Source of the DNA: Hyphomicrobiales bacterium
Lineage (GTDB): Bacteria > Pseudomonadota > Alphaproteobacteria > Rhizobiales > Beijerinckiaceae
DNA: 64,000 nt
Reading direction: 5' to 3'
Assembly: GCA_026400535.1 (NCBI GenBank)
Contig: JAPLOU010000043.1
Coordinates: forward strand, 115,729-179,728
Positions within the stretch are counted from its first letter, which is position 1, and each line of letters begins with the position of its first letter. The translations under genes were made by a program, and so were the position numbers. The notes below the pieces were generated by a model. It did not search any database. It was given only the letters and a program-made list of their open reading frames with translations, and was not told the DNA's origin. Positions 20,551 to 30,179 of the stretch are shown here, piece by piece.

Positions 20551-20696
20551 GAGCGTCTCAATCTGTCAGCAACCACGTGCCAGCTTCGGTGACGCGTAGC
20601 CTCGCTTTCGTCAAGCCGTCAGCCGTGTGCCAACGGTGGCGCTTAACGCGTTATCAACCCGCTTGAACTATCCCAAAACCAGCATGGTCCGCTTTC

Positions 20697-20722
20697 CGGC
20701 CTGCATTCAGCATTGCAGGCCG
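20697..20722. repeat. Perfect inverted repeat CGGCCTGCA-N8-TGCAGGCCG upstream of cheY
   Basis: 9-bp perfect arms, ends 28 nt before the cheY ATG. Confidence 0.9.
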
Positions 20723-20750
20723 TCGCCCATGAGTTCACGGAGTACGTCTG

Positions 20751-21134
20751 ATGGCCCTTGATACGTCTATACCGATCCTGGTTGTGGATGATTACCAGAC
20801 CATGGTTCGCATCATCAAGAACCTGCTGAAGCAGCTGGGTTTTGAGGACGTCGATGATGCCGCCGACGGAGCAGCAGCCCTTGGCAAGCTCAAGGAGAAG
20901 AAATACGGCCTCGTCATCTCCGACTGGAACATGGAGCCGATGAGCGGATACGATCTGCTGCGCCATGTGCGCTCGGATGACGGCCTGCGTTCGACGCCAT
21001 TCATCATGGTGACAGCCGAATCGAAGACCGAGAACGTGATCGCCGCCAAGAAGGCCGGTGTGAACAATTACATCGTCAAGCCGTTCAACGCCCAGACACT
21101 GAAGGCCAAGATCGAGGCCGTGGTCGGCACCTGA
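20751..21134 (+). CDS. cheY: CheY-like single-domain response regulator
   Basis: ILVVDDYQTMVRIIKNLL, LVISDWNMEPMSGYDLL, MVTAE, YIVKPF. Confidence 0.92.
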   Translation: MALDTSIPILVVDDYQTMVRIIKNLLKQLGFEDVDDAADGAAALGKLKEKKYGLVISDWNMEPMSGYDLLRHVRSDDGLRSTPFIMVTAESKTENVIAAKKAGVNNYIVKPFNAQTLKAKIEAVVGT

Positions 21135-21166
21135 CGGATCCGGCGGCCCTTTCGAAAGGTGGAGCC

Positions 21167-21691
21167 ATGACGGCGTCCGGCGTTGAACAACGGCAAACGG
21201 ATCGGTCGGACCTTGGCAGCGCGGCGGCCTACATTGCCGAACTGAGGATGGCGATCAACGGGCTGGGCCTGCTCGACCTCGCCGAACGCAACCTTGGAAC
21301 GGCCCACGCCGACATCGAGGACGTGCTCTGCCAGACCCGCAAGGCGGCCGCTGTCATGCTCGAAACGGCCGAAAGTCTGCTCGGCAGCTGCGCCACCGGG
21401 CAGGCCTACAAATCCCTGGTCGAGCAGCGCATGATCGGCCTGATCGAGGCCAGTGGCTTTCAGGACCTGACCGGCCAGCGGCTCTGCCGCATTGTCCATT
21501 CGCTGCACGCGATCGAGGAGCGGCTTCGGCTGTTCGCGGCCCATGTCCAGGCGCAGGACGGCGAACTCCGCCTTGGCACCCACGAACTCGCGCGCAAGGC
21601 CCGCGCGATGGAGCAGATGCTCGCCGGCCCGGGCGCGCCGGGCGCCATGACCCAGGACGGAATTGACGAGTTGATGCGTCTGGCGGGTTGA
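21167..21691 (+). CDS. cheZ: CheZ-type protein phosphatase
   Basis: IEASGFQDLTGQRLCRIV (CheZ FQDLTGQ motif) and C-terminal TQDGIDELMRLAG resembling the CheY-binding tail. Confidence 0.82.
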   Translation: MTASGVEQRQTDRSDLGSAAAYIAELRMAINGLGLLDLAERNLGTAHADIEDVLCQTRKAAAVMLETAESLLGSCATGQAYKSLVEQRMIGLIEASGFQDLTGQRLCRIVHSLHAIEERLRLFAAHVQAQDGELRLGTHELARKARAMEQMLAGPGAPGAMTQDGIDELMRLAG

Positions 21692-21703
21692 CCGCGGACA
21701 CAA

Positions 21704-22591
21704 CTACCAGCTCAGGCGCGGCATCACATAGCTTGGACGGGCTTGCTGAGCCTCAAGCCAGGGGCCGAAGCCCCGGCGCCAGTCCTGGCCGCCGACATCG
21801 GCCCAGTGAATACCCTCGAACAGCAAGATCGCCTCGATCCCGAACGCGTTGGCGCCGGCCACATCGGTCCGCAGCGCATCCCCGACAGCGCGGACGCGAA
21901 CGATATCGACCGGGAGGCCCCGCACGCCCTCGGCCAGCACCAGCGCGCGCTCGTAGACCGGGCGATGCGGCTTTCCGGCATAGATCGTCTGGCCGCCGAG
22001 CTGTTCATAGGCCAGCGCCATGGCACCGGCGCAGGGGATCAGCCTGTCGCCGCGCTCGACGATGAGGTCCGGATTGGCGCAGATCATCACAAGGCCACGC
22101 TCCGCCATGCGCGCCAGCGTCGCCGCGTAGTCCGCGGGCGTCTCGCGCTCATCGTCGGTGAAGCCGGTGCAGATGCAGTAGGAAGCGTCGTTCAGCCCGG
22201 CCAGCACCATGTCCAGCCCCTTGAACAGGGTGTGATCGCGGTCTGGTCCCAGATGGAGCACCTTCTGGCCGGCGCGCTCCGTGATCAGCCCGCGCGTGAC
22301 GTCGCCCGAGGTGACGATGGCATCGAAGACGTCGCGTGGCACGCCGAAACCCATCATCTGGGGAATGACATCAACCGAAGGCCGCGGAGAGTTCGAGACC
22401 ATGACCACGGTTCCGCCGGCCGCGCGAAAACGCTGCAAGGCCGAGCAGGCGGCGGGATGGGCACGGTGGCCATTGTGGACCACGCCCCAGACATCGCAAA
22501 TCAGCACATCGGTGCTGGCGGCGAGCCCCGCAAATCCGGACAGGAGTTCGGGTAGGTCTGCCCGGCTCGCCACAGTCTGGCTCATCATCAT
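21704..22591 (-). CDS. HAD-superfamily hydrolase (TIGR01459 / NagD-like)
   Basis: VLICDVWGVVHNGHRAHPAAC, VVMVSNSPRPS, GGQTIYAGKPHRPVYE. Confidence 0.85.
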   Translation of the reverse strand: MMMSQTVASRADLPELLSGFAGLAASTDVLICDVWGVVHNGHRAHPAACSALQRFRAAGGTVVMVSNSPRPSVDVIPQMMGFGVPRDVFDAIVTSGDVTRGLITERAGQKVLHLGPDRDHTLFKGLDMVLAGLNDASYCICTGFTDDERETPADYAATLARMAERGLVMICANPDLIVERGDRLIPCAGAMALAYEQLGGQTIYAGKPHRPVYERALVLAEGVRGLPVDIVRVRAVGDALRTDVAGANAFGIEAILLFEGIHWADVGGQDWRRGFGPWLEAQQARPSYVMPRLSW

Positions 22592-22685
22592 CCCTCAAGG
22601 CTCGTTGCGGACCATTCGCCCGCATCACCAAAGCGACGCTGCAGTGGCCGAGAGCGCCAGGATCGTCAAGTACCGCCGGCCCGGC

Positions 22686-24170
22686 TCAGGCGCTGGCGCG
22701 GCGCAGGGTAGCCCTGAAGGGAATGCGCTCGGCTTCCGGTTCCGGGCGCGGCAAGGCCGGAGGCGCGGCGGGCTCCACTGGCGCGGGTTCGGCGGGCGGG
22801 CGGCTGGCCTGCTGTGCGGCCGACTGGAAAACATCCGACCGCACCGGTCTTGGCGCGGATATGGCGAGGCCCTGCGCCAGCCTCACGTCAAGCTCAAGCA
22901 GATCGGCCACCTGCCTGTCGCTTTCGGCCTGCTCGCCGATGATCTCGATTCCCGCCCGGCGCATGAGCAGCGCAACGTCAGCCATGTCGACATCAAGGCC
23001 AGCGCTGCCCATGGCCTCCCCCGCCAGAACCCTGGTCGGCAACTTGACGAAGCGAACGCCACGCTCGGACAGCGAGGCCGGGTCCATGCGCAGGTCGGCG
23101 ACCTGGTCGACCGAAAAACGGATTCCCTTGGCCGAGATCGCGCCGATGATTCCGAGCCGCGTTGGATCGAGCTGGCGGAAAATCCGCTGCGGAATGTCGA
23201 TCACGAGGCGCGCGGCATGGCGCTGGTAGGTTTCGAGAACGCGGGCGATCGAGCCGAGCGAGCGGGCCTCAGCCCAGGTGCTCGGCGTCAGGTTGATCGA
23301 CAGGAACTCGTCCGTTCCCTTGGCATTGAGATGGCCGGCGATGGCCAGCGACTGGGTGAGGACCTGCGCGTCAAGGCTGGCGGCCTGGCCGGCGCGCTCG
23401 ATTGCGGGAATGAACTGCGCCGGCAGCAGCAGGGCGCCGTCGCCGAGGCGCAGACGCGCCAGAACCTCGTAGCCGACGGTCCGGCGATGGGGCAAAGCGG
23501 CGATGGGCTGCAAATGCACCTCGACGCCGCCGGCCTCGAAGGCATCGAGGATGGGCTGCAACCTGGCCTGCTCGCGGCGCACCATGTCCGCGTCGACGAC
23601 ATGGACCGGCTCGGCCGTCAGCACGGGCTGGGAGGCTGTCTCGGCGGCCGGTTTGGCAGCCACGCCGCCGGGGTTCGGCCTGCCGGCTGGCGACCGCGCC
23701 TCCTCCTGATCAGCGATCCGCCTTTCATGCTCCGACACGGCCGTGGCGACGTCGCGCAGGACGCCACCCAGAAGGCCGACTTCTGCCGTCAGCTCCGACA
23801 GGGCCAGCCGCGTCGGCGCGATGTCAGCTTCCCGAAGCGGTTCGGAGTTGATCCGCGACTGCAAACCTTCGAGCTTGATCCGGGTGGCGCCGAGCCGCAC
23901 GTTCAGCTCGCCGACATTGCGGGCGAGAGCCTCCGCCTGCCGGCGTCGGACGGTATCGAGGGCCAGCATGGCCGACAGACCCGACAGGGCAAGCACGACA
24001 ATGGCGGCGGGCAGGGCGAAGGCTGCCGGCAGGACCATGGCAAGGCCGACGCCCGCGAGCAGGCCGACCACCGTGCTGATCAGGGGCGCGCGCAGGGCAG
24101 GTTCAATGCGCGGCAGCCGGCGGCGCGTGTCGCTTGGCACAGGGGGCATTGAAGGGGGCGCATCAGCCAT
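22686..24170 (-). CDS. Degenerate EAL-domain membrane protein, TipF-like architecture
   Basis: Two N-terminal TM helices, coiled coil, then EAL-like VEVHLQPIAALPHRRTVGYEVLARLR...INLTPSTW with altered catalytic motifs. Confidence 0.8.
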   Translation of the reverse strand: MADAPPSMPPVPSDTRRRLPRIEPALRAPLISTVVGLLAGVGLAMVLPAAFALPAAIVVLALSGLSAMLALDTVRRRQAEALARNVGELNVRLGATRIKLEGLQSRINSEPLREADIAPTRLALSELTAEVGLLGGVLRDVATAVSEHERRIADQEEARSPAGRPNPGGVAAKPAAETASQPVLTAEPVHVVDADMVRREQARLQPILDAFEAGGVEVHLQPIAALPHRRTVGYEVLARLRLGDGALLLPAQFIPAIERAGQAASLDAQVLTQSLAIAGHLNAKGTDEFLSINLTPSTWAEARSLGSIARVLETYQRHAARLVIDIPQRIFRQLDPTRLGIIGAISAKGIRFSVDQVADLRMDPASLSERGVRFVKLPTRVLAGEAMGSAGLDVDMADVALLMRRAGIEIIGEQAESDRQVADLLELDVRLAQGLAISAPRPVRSDVFQSAAQQASRPPAEPAPVEPAAPPALPRPEPEAERIPFRATLRRASA

Positions 24171-24417
24171 GCTTCGACCTCAAGAAGACGACAATCCAAA
24201 CGGCCTCAGCGCCCGCGAATCACCACTCCAAGCCTACGACAGGCGCCGGATTATCGACAGTCGTGCTGTGCCCGGCGGCCTTCGCCGGCAGACAGGCGCG
24301 ATCATGCCGCCAGCGGGGCCTCAGCCATGCCGCCGCAGCGGTTTACTTGGCCAGCAAGCTTGCTACCCTGCAATCACGACAAGCCGCATCGCACGCCCAA
24401 TCCGTCAGGAGCCTTTC

Positions 24418-25758
24418 ATGTCGCCGTCCAGCCCGCGCCCAGCCCAACAGCCGAACGATCTTGAGTCGTTCTGGATGCCGTTCACCGCAAACCGCGCCTT
24501 CAAGAAGGCGCCCCGCATGATCGCCCGCGCGGAGGGAATGCACTACTACACCACCGACGGCAAACCGATCATGGATGGCACCGCCGGCCTGTGGTGCTGC
24601 AACGCCGGCCATGCGCGCAAGCCGATCATCCGGGCGATCCAGGCGCAGGCCGAAGAACTCGATTTCGCGCCGACCTTCCAGTTCGGCCACCCCAAGGTGT
24701 TCGCCGCCGCAGCGCGCGTCGCGGCGCTGGCGCCGGGCGATCTCGACCATGTGTTCTTCGCCGGCTCCGGCTCCGAGGCTGTCGACACCGCGCTCAAGAT
24801 CGCGATCGCCTACTGGAACGTCACCGGCAAAGGTTCGAAGACCCGGCTGATCGGCCGCGAGCGCGGCTATCACGGCGTCGGCTTCGGCGGCATTTCGGTC
24901 GGCGGCATCGTCAACAACAGAAAGTTCTTCGGCTCGCTCCTGGCCGGTGCCGACCACATGCCGACGACCTACAACCGCGAAAAGCAGGCCTTCTCAAAGG
25001 GCGAACCGGAATGGGGCGGGCATCTGGCGGACGAGCTTGAGCGCATCGTCACCTTGCATGACGCCTCGACCATCGCCGCCGTGATTGTCGAGCCGATGGC
25101 AGGCTCAACCGGCGTGCTGCCGCCGCCTGTCGGCTATCTCAAGAAGCTGCGCGAGATCTGCACCAAGCACGGCATCCTGCTGGTCTTCGACGAGGTGATC
25201 TCGGGCTTTGGCCGCCTCGGCTACGCCTTCGCCGCCGAGCGTTATGGCGTCATTCCGGACATGATCTGCTTCGCCAAAGGCGTCACCTCCGGCGCCGTTC
25301 CAATGGGCGGCGTGCTCGTGCGCAAGGGCATCTATGACGCCTTCATGAACGGGCCGGACCACGCCATCGAATTGTTCCACGGCTACACCTATTCGGGCCA
25401 TCCGCTGGCCGCCGCAGCAGCCCTGGCCGCCCTCGACATCTACAAGGAGGAGGGCCTGTTCGAAAATGCCAAACGGCTGGAGCCGATCTGGGCCGACGCC
25501 ATCATGTCGCTGAAGCAGGAGCCGAACGTCGTCGACATCCGCACGCTTGGACTGGTCGCCGGCATCGACCTCACCCCGCATGCCGACGGGCCAACGAAGC
25601 GCGGCTTCGCCGCGATGGACCACGCCTTCCACACTGAAGGGCTGATGCTGCGCTACACCGGCGACACGCTGGCACTGACCCCGCCGCTGATCATCACGGA
25701 AAGCCAGATCGACGAACTTGTGGAGAAGGTGAGGCGCACGATCAGGGCAGTGGCGTGA
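24418..25758 (+). CDS. Class III aminotransferase (aspartate aminotransferase family; omega-amino acid/beta-alanine--pyruvate type)
   Basis: FWMPFTANRAFKKAPRM, LIGRERGYHGVGFGGISVGG, LLVFDEVISGFGRLG, CFAKGVTSGAVPMGGVLV. Confidence 0.92.
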   Translation: MSPSSPRPAQQPNDLESFWMPFTANRAFKKAPRMIARAEGMHYYTTDGKPIMDGTAGLWCCNAGHARKPIIRAIQAQAEELDFAPTFQFGHPKVFAAAARVAALAPGDLDHVFFAGSGSEAVDTALKIAIAYWNVTGKGSKTRLIGRERGYHGVGFGGISVGGIVNNRKFFGSLLAGADHMPTTYNREKQAFSKGEPEWGGHLADELERIVTLHDASTIAAVIVEPMAGSTGVLPPPVGYLKKLREICTKHGILLVFDEVISGFGRLGYAFAAERYGVIPDMICFAKGVTSGAVPMGGVLVRKGIYDAFMNGPDHAIELFHGYTYSGHPLAAAAALAALDIYKEEGLFENAKRLEPIWADAIMSLKQEPNVVDIRTLGLVAGIDLTPHADGPTKRGFAAMDHAFHTEGLMLRYTGDTLALTPPLIITESQIDELVEKVRRTIRAVA

Positions 25759-25806
25759 GCGCGAGCGCGTCGCCGGCGCGCCATTGCTGGCGCGCCGGGG
25801 CTGTGG

Positions 25807-26781
25807 TCATGGGATCAGGATAATCGAGCCAGTGGTCTTGCGGCTCTCAAGAGCGATGTGGGCCTGGGCCGCGTCCTTGAGCCTGTACTCGACCGGCTTC
25901 TGGATCTTGACCGCACCCGACATCACCACCTTGAATACGTCGCGGGAGCTGGCGAGCAGATCCGGGCGGGTGGCGATATGGTGGAACAGCGTCGGCCGGG
26001 TCAGCGACATCGATTTGCTGGCGAGGATGCCGGGCGAGATCGGGTCCGGCGGGCCGGATGCGGCACCGTACAACACCATGTGGCCGCGCAGGGCAAGGCA
26101 TTCGAGCGACTTCAGGAAGGTGTCCTTGCCGACGCCGTCATAGACGACCGCGACCCCCTTGCCGCCGGTGATCTGCTTCACGCGGGCGACGAAATCCTCC
26201 TTGGCGTAGATGATCGGGTGTTCGCAGCCATTCTTCCTGGCGAGTGCTGCCTTCTCCTCGGATGAGGTGGTGCCGATGACGTGGCAGCCGAGGTGGCGGG
26301 CCCACTGGCAGAGCAGAAGCCCCATGCCGCCCGCCGCCGCGTGCACCAGGATCCAGTCGCCCTTCTTCACCTTGAACGTCTGCTTGAGCAGATAGCGGGC
26401 GGTCATGCCCTGCAGCATGATGGCGGCGCCGATCTTGTCGGGGATTTCCTTCGGCAGCTTGACCATCTGGGCGGCATTGAAAATGCGCTTCTCGGCATAG
26501 GCGCCCGGCCCGCCGCCGGCATAGGCGATGCGGTCGCCGACCTTGAAGCCGCTGACAGCCGGGCCGAGCGCCTCGACCACGCCGGCGCCTTCAAGGCCGA
26601 TCACGCCGGGGAGCGCGGGCAGGACATAGGCCCCGGTGCGCTGATAGACATCGATGAAGTTCACGCCGATTGCCGTGTGCCGGATGAGCACCTGGCCCGG
26701 GCCCGGCTGGCCAACCTCGATATCCTCGTAGACCAGGGCATCGGGGCCACCGGGTTTGTGAATGCGCACTGCCTTGACCAT
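25807..26781 (-). CDS. Quinone oxidoreductase (zinc-independent MDR family)
   Basis: MVKAVRIHKPGGPDALVYEDI, GVNFIDVYQRTG, VHAAAGGMGLLLCQWA. Confidence 0.93.
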   Translation of the reverse strand: MVKAVRIHKPGGPDALVYEDIEVGQPGPGQVLIRHTAIGVNFIDVYQRTGAYVLPALPGVIGLEGAGVVEALGPAVSGFKVGDRIAYAGGGPGAYAEKRIFNAAQMVKLPKEIPDKIGAAIMLQGMTARYLLKQTFKVKKGDWILVHAAAGGMGLLLCQWARHLGCHVIGTTSSEEKAALARKNGCEHPIIYAKEDFVARVKQITGGKGVAVVYDGVGKDTFLKSLECLALRGHMVLYGAASGPPDPISPGILASKSMSLTRPTLFHHIATRPDLLASSRDVFKVVMSGAVKIQKPVEYRLKDAAQAHIALESRKTTGSIILIP

Positions 26782-26951
26782 CGCTGTCACCTTCTTGTGG
26801 TTGTCACTTGCACGCGATGGCGATGCCTGACGGACAGGCCGCTCGCCCATTGGCGTGGGACAAGACCATGGCCCTGAACCGGAGTGAATCGCAAGCCCGC
26901 AGGGCCGGGCCGCGCTTGACGCCACTTGCAGGGATGGCACAACCGTCGGCC

Positions 26952-27293
26952 ATGGAGGCCCTCATGCACCGTCTGATTCGCGCTGCCGTCCTCGCCCTTG
27001 GCCTTGCCGCCTGCACCAGCAGCGGGCAGTCCCCTGCCCCTTCGCCCCAGAACGCTCCGACCGGCGTGACGCCGAACACCTTCGTGCTGCCGACCGGCTC
27101 TGGCTGCTCGGGTGAGATCGCGCGCTTCCAGGCCGTCATGGACAATGACCTTGCCACCGGCCACACGACTGCCGGCGTGCATGGCCGGGTCTCCGCCGAG
27201 ATCGCGACGGCGCGGGCAACCTGCGCTGCGGGCCATGAAGGCGGCGCCGTCGGACAGCTCAACGCGACAAAGGCGAAGTTCGGCTATCGCTGA
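26952..27293 (+). CDS. Small putative lipoprotein, unknown function
   Basis: LIRAAVLALGLAACTSS lipobox-like motif; short secreted domain with 2 further Cys. Confidence 0.6.
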   Translation: MEALMHRLIRAAVLALGLAACTSSGQSPAPSPQNAPTGVTPNTFVLPTGSGCSGEIARFQAVMDNDLATGHTTAGVHGRVSAEIATARATCAAGHEGGAVGQLNATKAKFGYR

Positions 27294-27319
27294 CGGTGTG
27301 CGGGCGCTAGGATTTCACC

Positions 27320-28441
27320 ATGCGCCTGCGTGTCGGAACCTTCAATGTCGAGAATCTGATCACGCGCCAGCGGTTTGGCGGCGCCGAGAGGTTCGGCGAC
27401 ACCGCGGCCGCCCTGTCGCTGTTCAACTTCCCGCAGGCCACCCAACGCGACGCGGTCGAGCAGTCGCTGGCCGTGGCTCTGGAGGATGACAAGCGCCAGA
27501 TGACGGCACTCGCCATGGCGGAGGGCGCAGCCGACATCTGGTGCCTGCAGGAGGTTGACTCGCTCGCCAGCCTGCAGGCCTTCTTCGCCAATTACGTGCA
27601 CCGCATCTCGGATCACCGGTTCGGACATTTCGCGCTGCTGAATGGCAACGACCGGCGCGGGATCGAGGTGGCGTTCGCGGCGCGGCGGGACCTGATCGCG
27701 CCAGCCGACGTGACGGTGACAAGCCATGCGGACGCAACCTATGGCGATCTTGAGGTGCATGACCGCGCGCTTGCGAACGCCGGCATCACCCGCGCAGACC
27801 GGCTGTTCAACCGTGACTGCCTGATGGTGGAGATGACCTGGACTGACCGGGCGCTCACGCTGTTCCTGTGCCACTTCAAGTCGATGAACAATGGCTCGGA
27901 CGATGGCCGGGCCGCTACCTTGCCGGTGAGGCGCGCCGAAGCACTGGGCGTGACCCGCATCATCAAGCGCCATTTCGGTCCGGGCTGGCGCGACGCAAAC
28001 TGGATCGTGGCGGGCGACCTCAACGGGTTCCGAGAGGCCATCGGCCCCCTGGGCGTGCTGCAGGACGAAGGGCCAAGCGGCATCGAGCCGCTGCTCGACA
28101 ACTTCGCGACCGACCCGCTGGAGACGCTGCCGCGGCATGAGCGGTGGACCCATTTCCGCCGCTGGTGGAGCGAGGCGGACGGAGCCTTGCGCGAGCAGCA
28201 CATGCAACTCGACCATGTCCTGCTGTCGCCCGCGCTCGCCGCAGCCAATCCGGCGCCGCGCATCGATATCGTCCGCCGCGGGCAGCCCTACCGCGTGCCG
28301 CTCGATCCGCTCAGCGCAGACCGCAGCATCGCCGCGCTCTCACGCACGGCGGACCGCTATCCGCGCGTGGGCTGGGACAGGCCGAAAGCCTCCGATCACT
28401 GCCCGGTGGTGGTGGAGATCATCGTGCCCCAGGCGCGGTGA
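27320..28441 (+). CDS. Endonuclease/exonuclease/phosphatase family protein
   Basis: LRVGTFNVENL, DIWCLQEVDS, WIVAGDLNGFRE, KASDHCPVVVEI. Confidence 0.9.
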   Translation: MRLRVGTFNVENLITRQRFGGAERFGDTAAALSLFNFPQATQRDAVEQSLAVALEDDKRQMTALAMAEGAADIWCLQEVDSLASLQAFFANYVHRISDHRFGHFALLNGNDRRGIEVAFAARRDLIAPADVTVTSHADATYGDLEVHDRALANAGITRADRLFNRDCLMVEMTWTDRALTLFLCHFKSMNNGSDDGRAATLPVRRAEALGVTRIIKRHFGPGWRDANWIVAGDLNGFREAIGPLGVLQDEGPSGIEPLLDNFATDPLETLPRHERWTHFRRWWSEADGALREQHMQLDHVLLSPALAAANPAPRIDIVRRGQPYRVPLDPLSADRSIAALSRTADRYPRVGWDRPKASDHCPVVVEIIVPQAR

Positions 28442-28544
28442 ACTGCCCGCTTCCGGCACGGTGTCATGCACGTTTTGTCTGGCCAGCATCGGCGCGATCC
28501 GGTAACCCGGAGATAGGCGATCCATTGATCGGGGAGTTCTGAGC

Positions 28545-29447
28545 ATGACCCGCCGCTTTTTCACGCTGGATGTCTTCACCGAAAGCGCGCTCGCAGGCAA
28601 TCCGCTCGCGGTGGTGCTCGACAGCGAGGGGCTCAACGACCACGCGATGCAGGCCATTGCGCGCGAGTTCAACCTCTCGGAAACGGTTTTTGTCTCTCCG
28701 CCGGTTGACGCAAAGTCGCGCGCCTCGCTGAGGATCTTCACGCCCGGGCGCGAGCTGCCCTTCGCTGGTCATCCCACCGTGGGGACCGCCGTGCTTCTGG
28801 CGATCCGCGATCGTGGCGGCCAGCATGGCCATGCCGCCTTCGATCTTGAAGAAAAGGTCGGGCTGGTGCCATGCTCGGTGGAAGTCATCAATGACGGTCT
28901 GGGGCGCGCCGTCTTCACCTTGCCAAGGCTCCCTCAGATGATCGGCGACGCAGCCCATGATCTGGCGCTGGCGCAGGCGATCGCGCTGAAGCCGGGCGAT
29001 ATCGGTCTGGGCAGGCATCGCCCCGGAGTGTTTTCGGCGGGGGTCGGCTTCACGACCATTCCCGTCAGGGGCCGCGATGCGCTGGCGCGCGCGCGACCGG
29101 ACATCGCCCACTGGAGCGGGATCAAGCCGGCGGACCATGCCAATGCCTTTGTCTACACCGCGGAGACGTTGGATGCGGGCCATGCCTACAGGGCGCGGAT
29201 GTTTGCGCCCGGTCTCGGCGTCGGCGAGGATCCAGCCACAGGATCGGCGGTCGCCGCTTTCGCTGGCGCAATCATGGCCTTCGATGCACCCGAAGATGGC
29301 GAGCACCGGCTGACCATCGAGCAGGGCTACGAGATGGGACGCCCAAGCCAGATTGACCTGCATCTCACGGTCAGTGGCGGCGAACTGGTCAAGGCGGCGA
29401 TTGGCGGTTCGGCGGTTCTGATCAGCGAGGGGCAGCTTCATCTGTGA
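28545..29447 (+). CDS. PhzF family isomerase
   Basis: FTLDVFTESALAGNPLAVVLDSEGL, EFNLSETVFV, LPFAGHPTVGTA, EDPATGSA. Confidence 0.93.
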   Translation: MTRRFFTLDVFTESALAGNPLAVVLDSEGLNDHAMQAIAREFNLSETVFVSPPVDAKSRASLRIFTPGRELPFAGHPTVGTAVLLAIRDRGGQHGHAAFDLEEKVGLVPCSVEVINDGLGRAVFTLPRLPQMIGDAAHDLALAQAIALKPGDIGLGRHRPGVFSAGVGFTTIPVRGRDALARARPDIAHWSGIKPADHANAFVYTAETLDAGHAYRARMFAPGLGVGEDPATGSAVAAFAGAIMAFDAPEDGEHRLTIEQGYEMGRPSQIDLHLTVSGGELVKAAIGGSAVLISEGQLHL

Positions 29448-30169
29448 GCACACAAAGCGGGAGGATCATCCCGATCGCGCATGTCGACGCGCGTCAGGTG
29501 TCCTATGACTGGCCGTTCAAGGTTGAGCGCAAGGCGGATATTGCAGCGCACTGGGCGGGGCTGACGGCCAGCAAGCCTGCGATCTTCAACGGCCAGGTGC
29601 TGCTGCAATGCCAGGGTGCGGTTGAGGGTGGGCGCTTTGTCGCCGACTATTTCCAGACCGACTATGCCAGTTTCATCGCCTGGAACCGCTGGGGCTTTCC
29701 GGCGACAGATGGTGCCCTGATCCGCAACGGCTTTGCCATGGGCGCGCTGCGCAGCCGCGACGGCGCCTTCCTGATGGGGGTGATGGGCGCCCATACCGCC
29801 AATGCCGGCCGCATCTACTTTGCTGCAGGAACCCCCGACCCGAGCGACGTGACCGCCGACGGCAAGGTCGACCTCGCCGGCTCGCTGCTCAGGGAGCTCG
29901 AAGAGGAAACCGGACTTGCGCGCGGCGAGGTGACCGTGGGTGACGACTGGCGCATTGTGCCGTGCGACGCACGCGTGGCCTTCCTGCGCGATGTGCTGAT
30001 CGACCTGCCCGCCACCGAGGCGCGCGCCCTGATCCGCGATCGCCTTGCCAGGCAGACCGAACCAGAGCTGTCCGACATCATGATAGCCCGCTCCGAAGCC
30101 GACATCGACACCGACCGCATGCCCGTGTTCATGCAGACATTCCTCAAAGACGCCTTTTCCAAGCGCTGA
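29444..30169 (+). CDS. NUDIX hydrolase
   Basis: GKVDLAGSLLRELEEETGL (Nudix box core); overlaps the phzF stop. Confidence 0.82.
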   Translation: MSTQSGRIIPIAHVDARQVSYDWPFKVERKADIAAHWAGLTASKPAIFNGQVLLQCQGAVEGGRFVADYFQTDYASFIAWNRWGFPATDGALIRNGFAMGALRSRDGAFLMGVMGAHTANAGRIYFAAGTPDPSDVTADGKVDLAGSLLRELEEETGLARGEVTVGDDWRIVPCDARVAFLRDVLIDLPATEARALIRDRLARQTEPELSDIMIARSEADIDTDRMPVFMQTFLKDAFSKR

Positions 30170-30179
30170 AGGTCAGATC

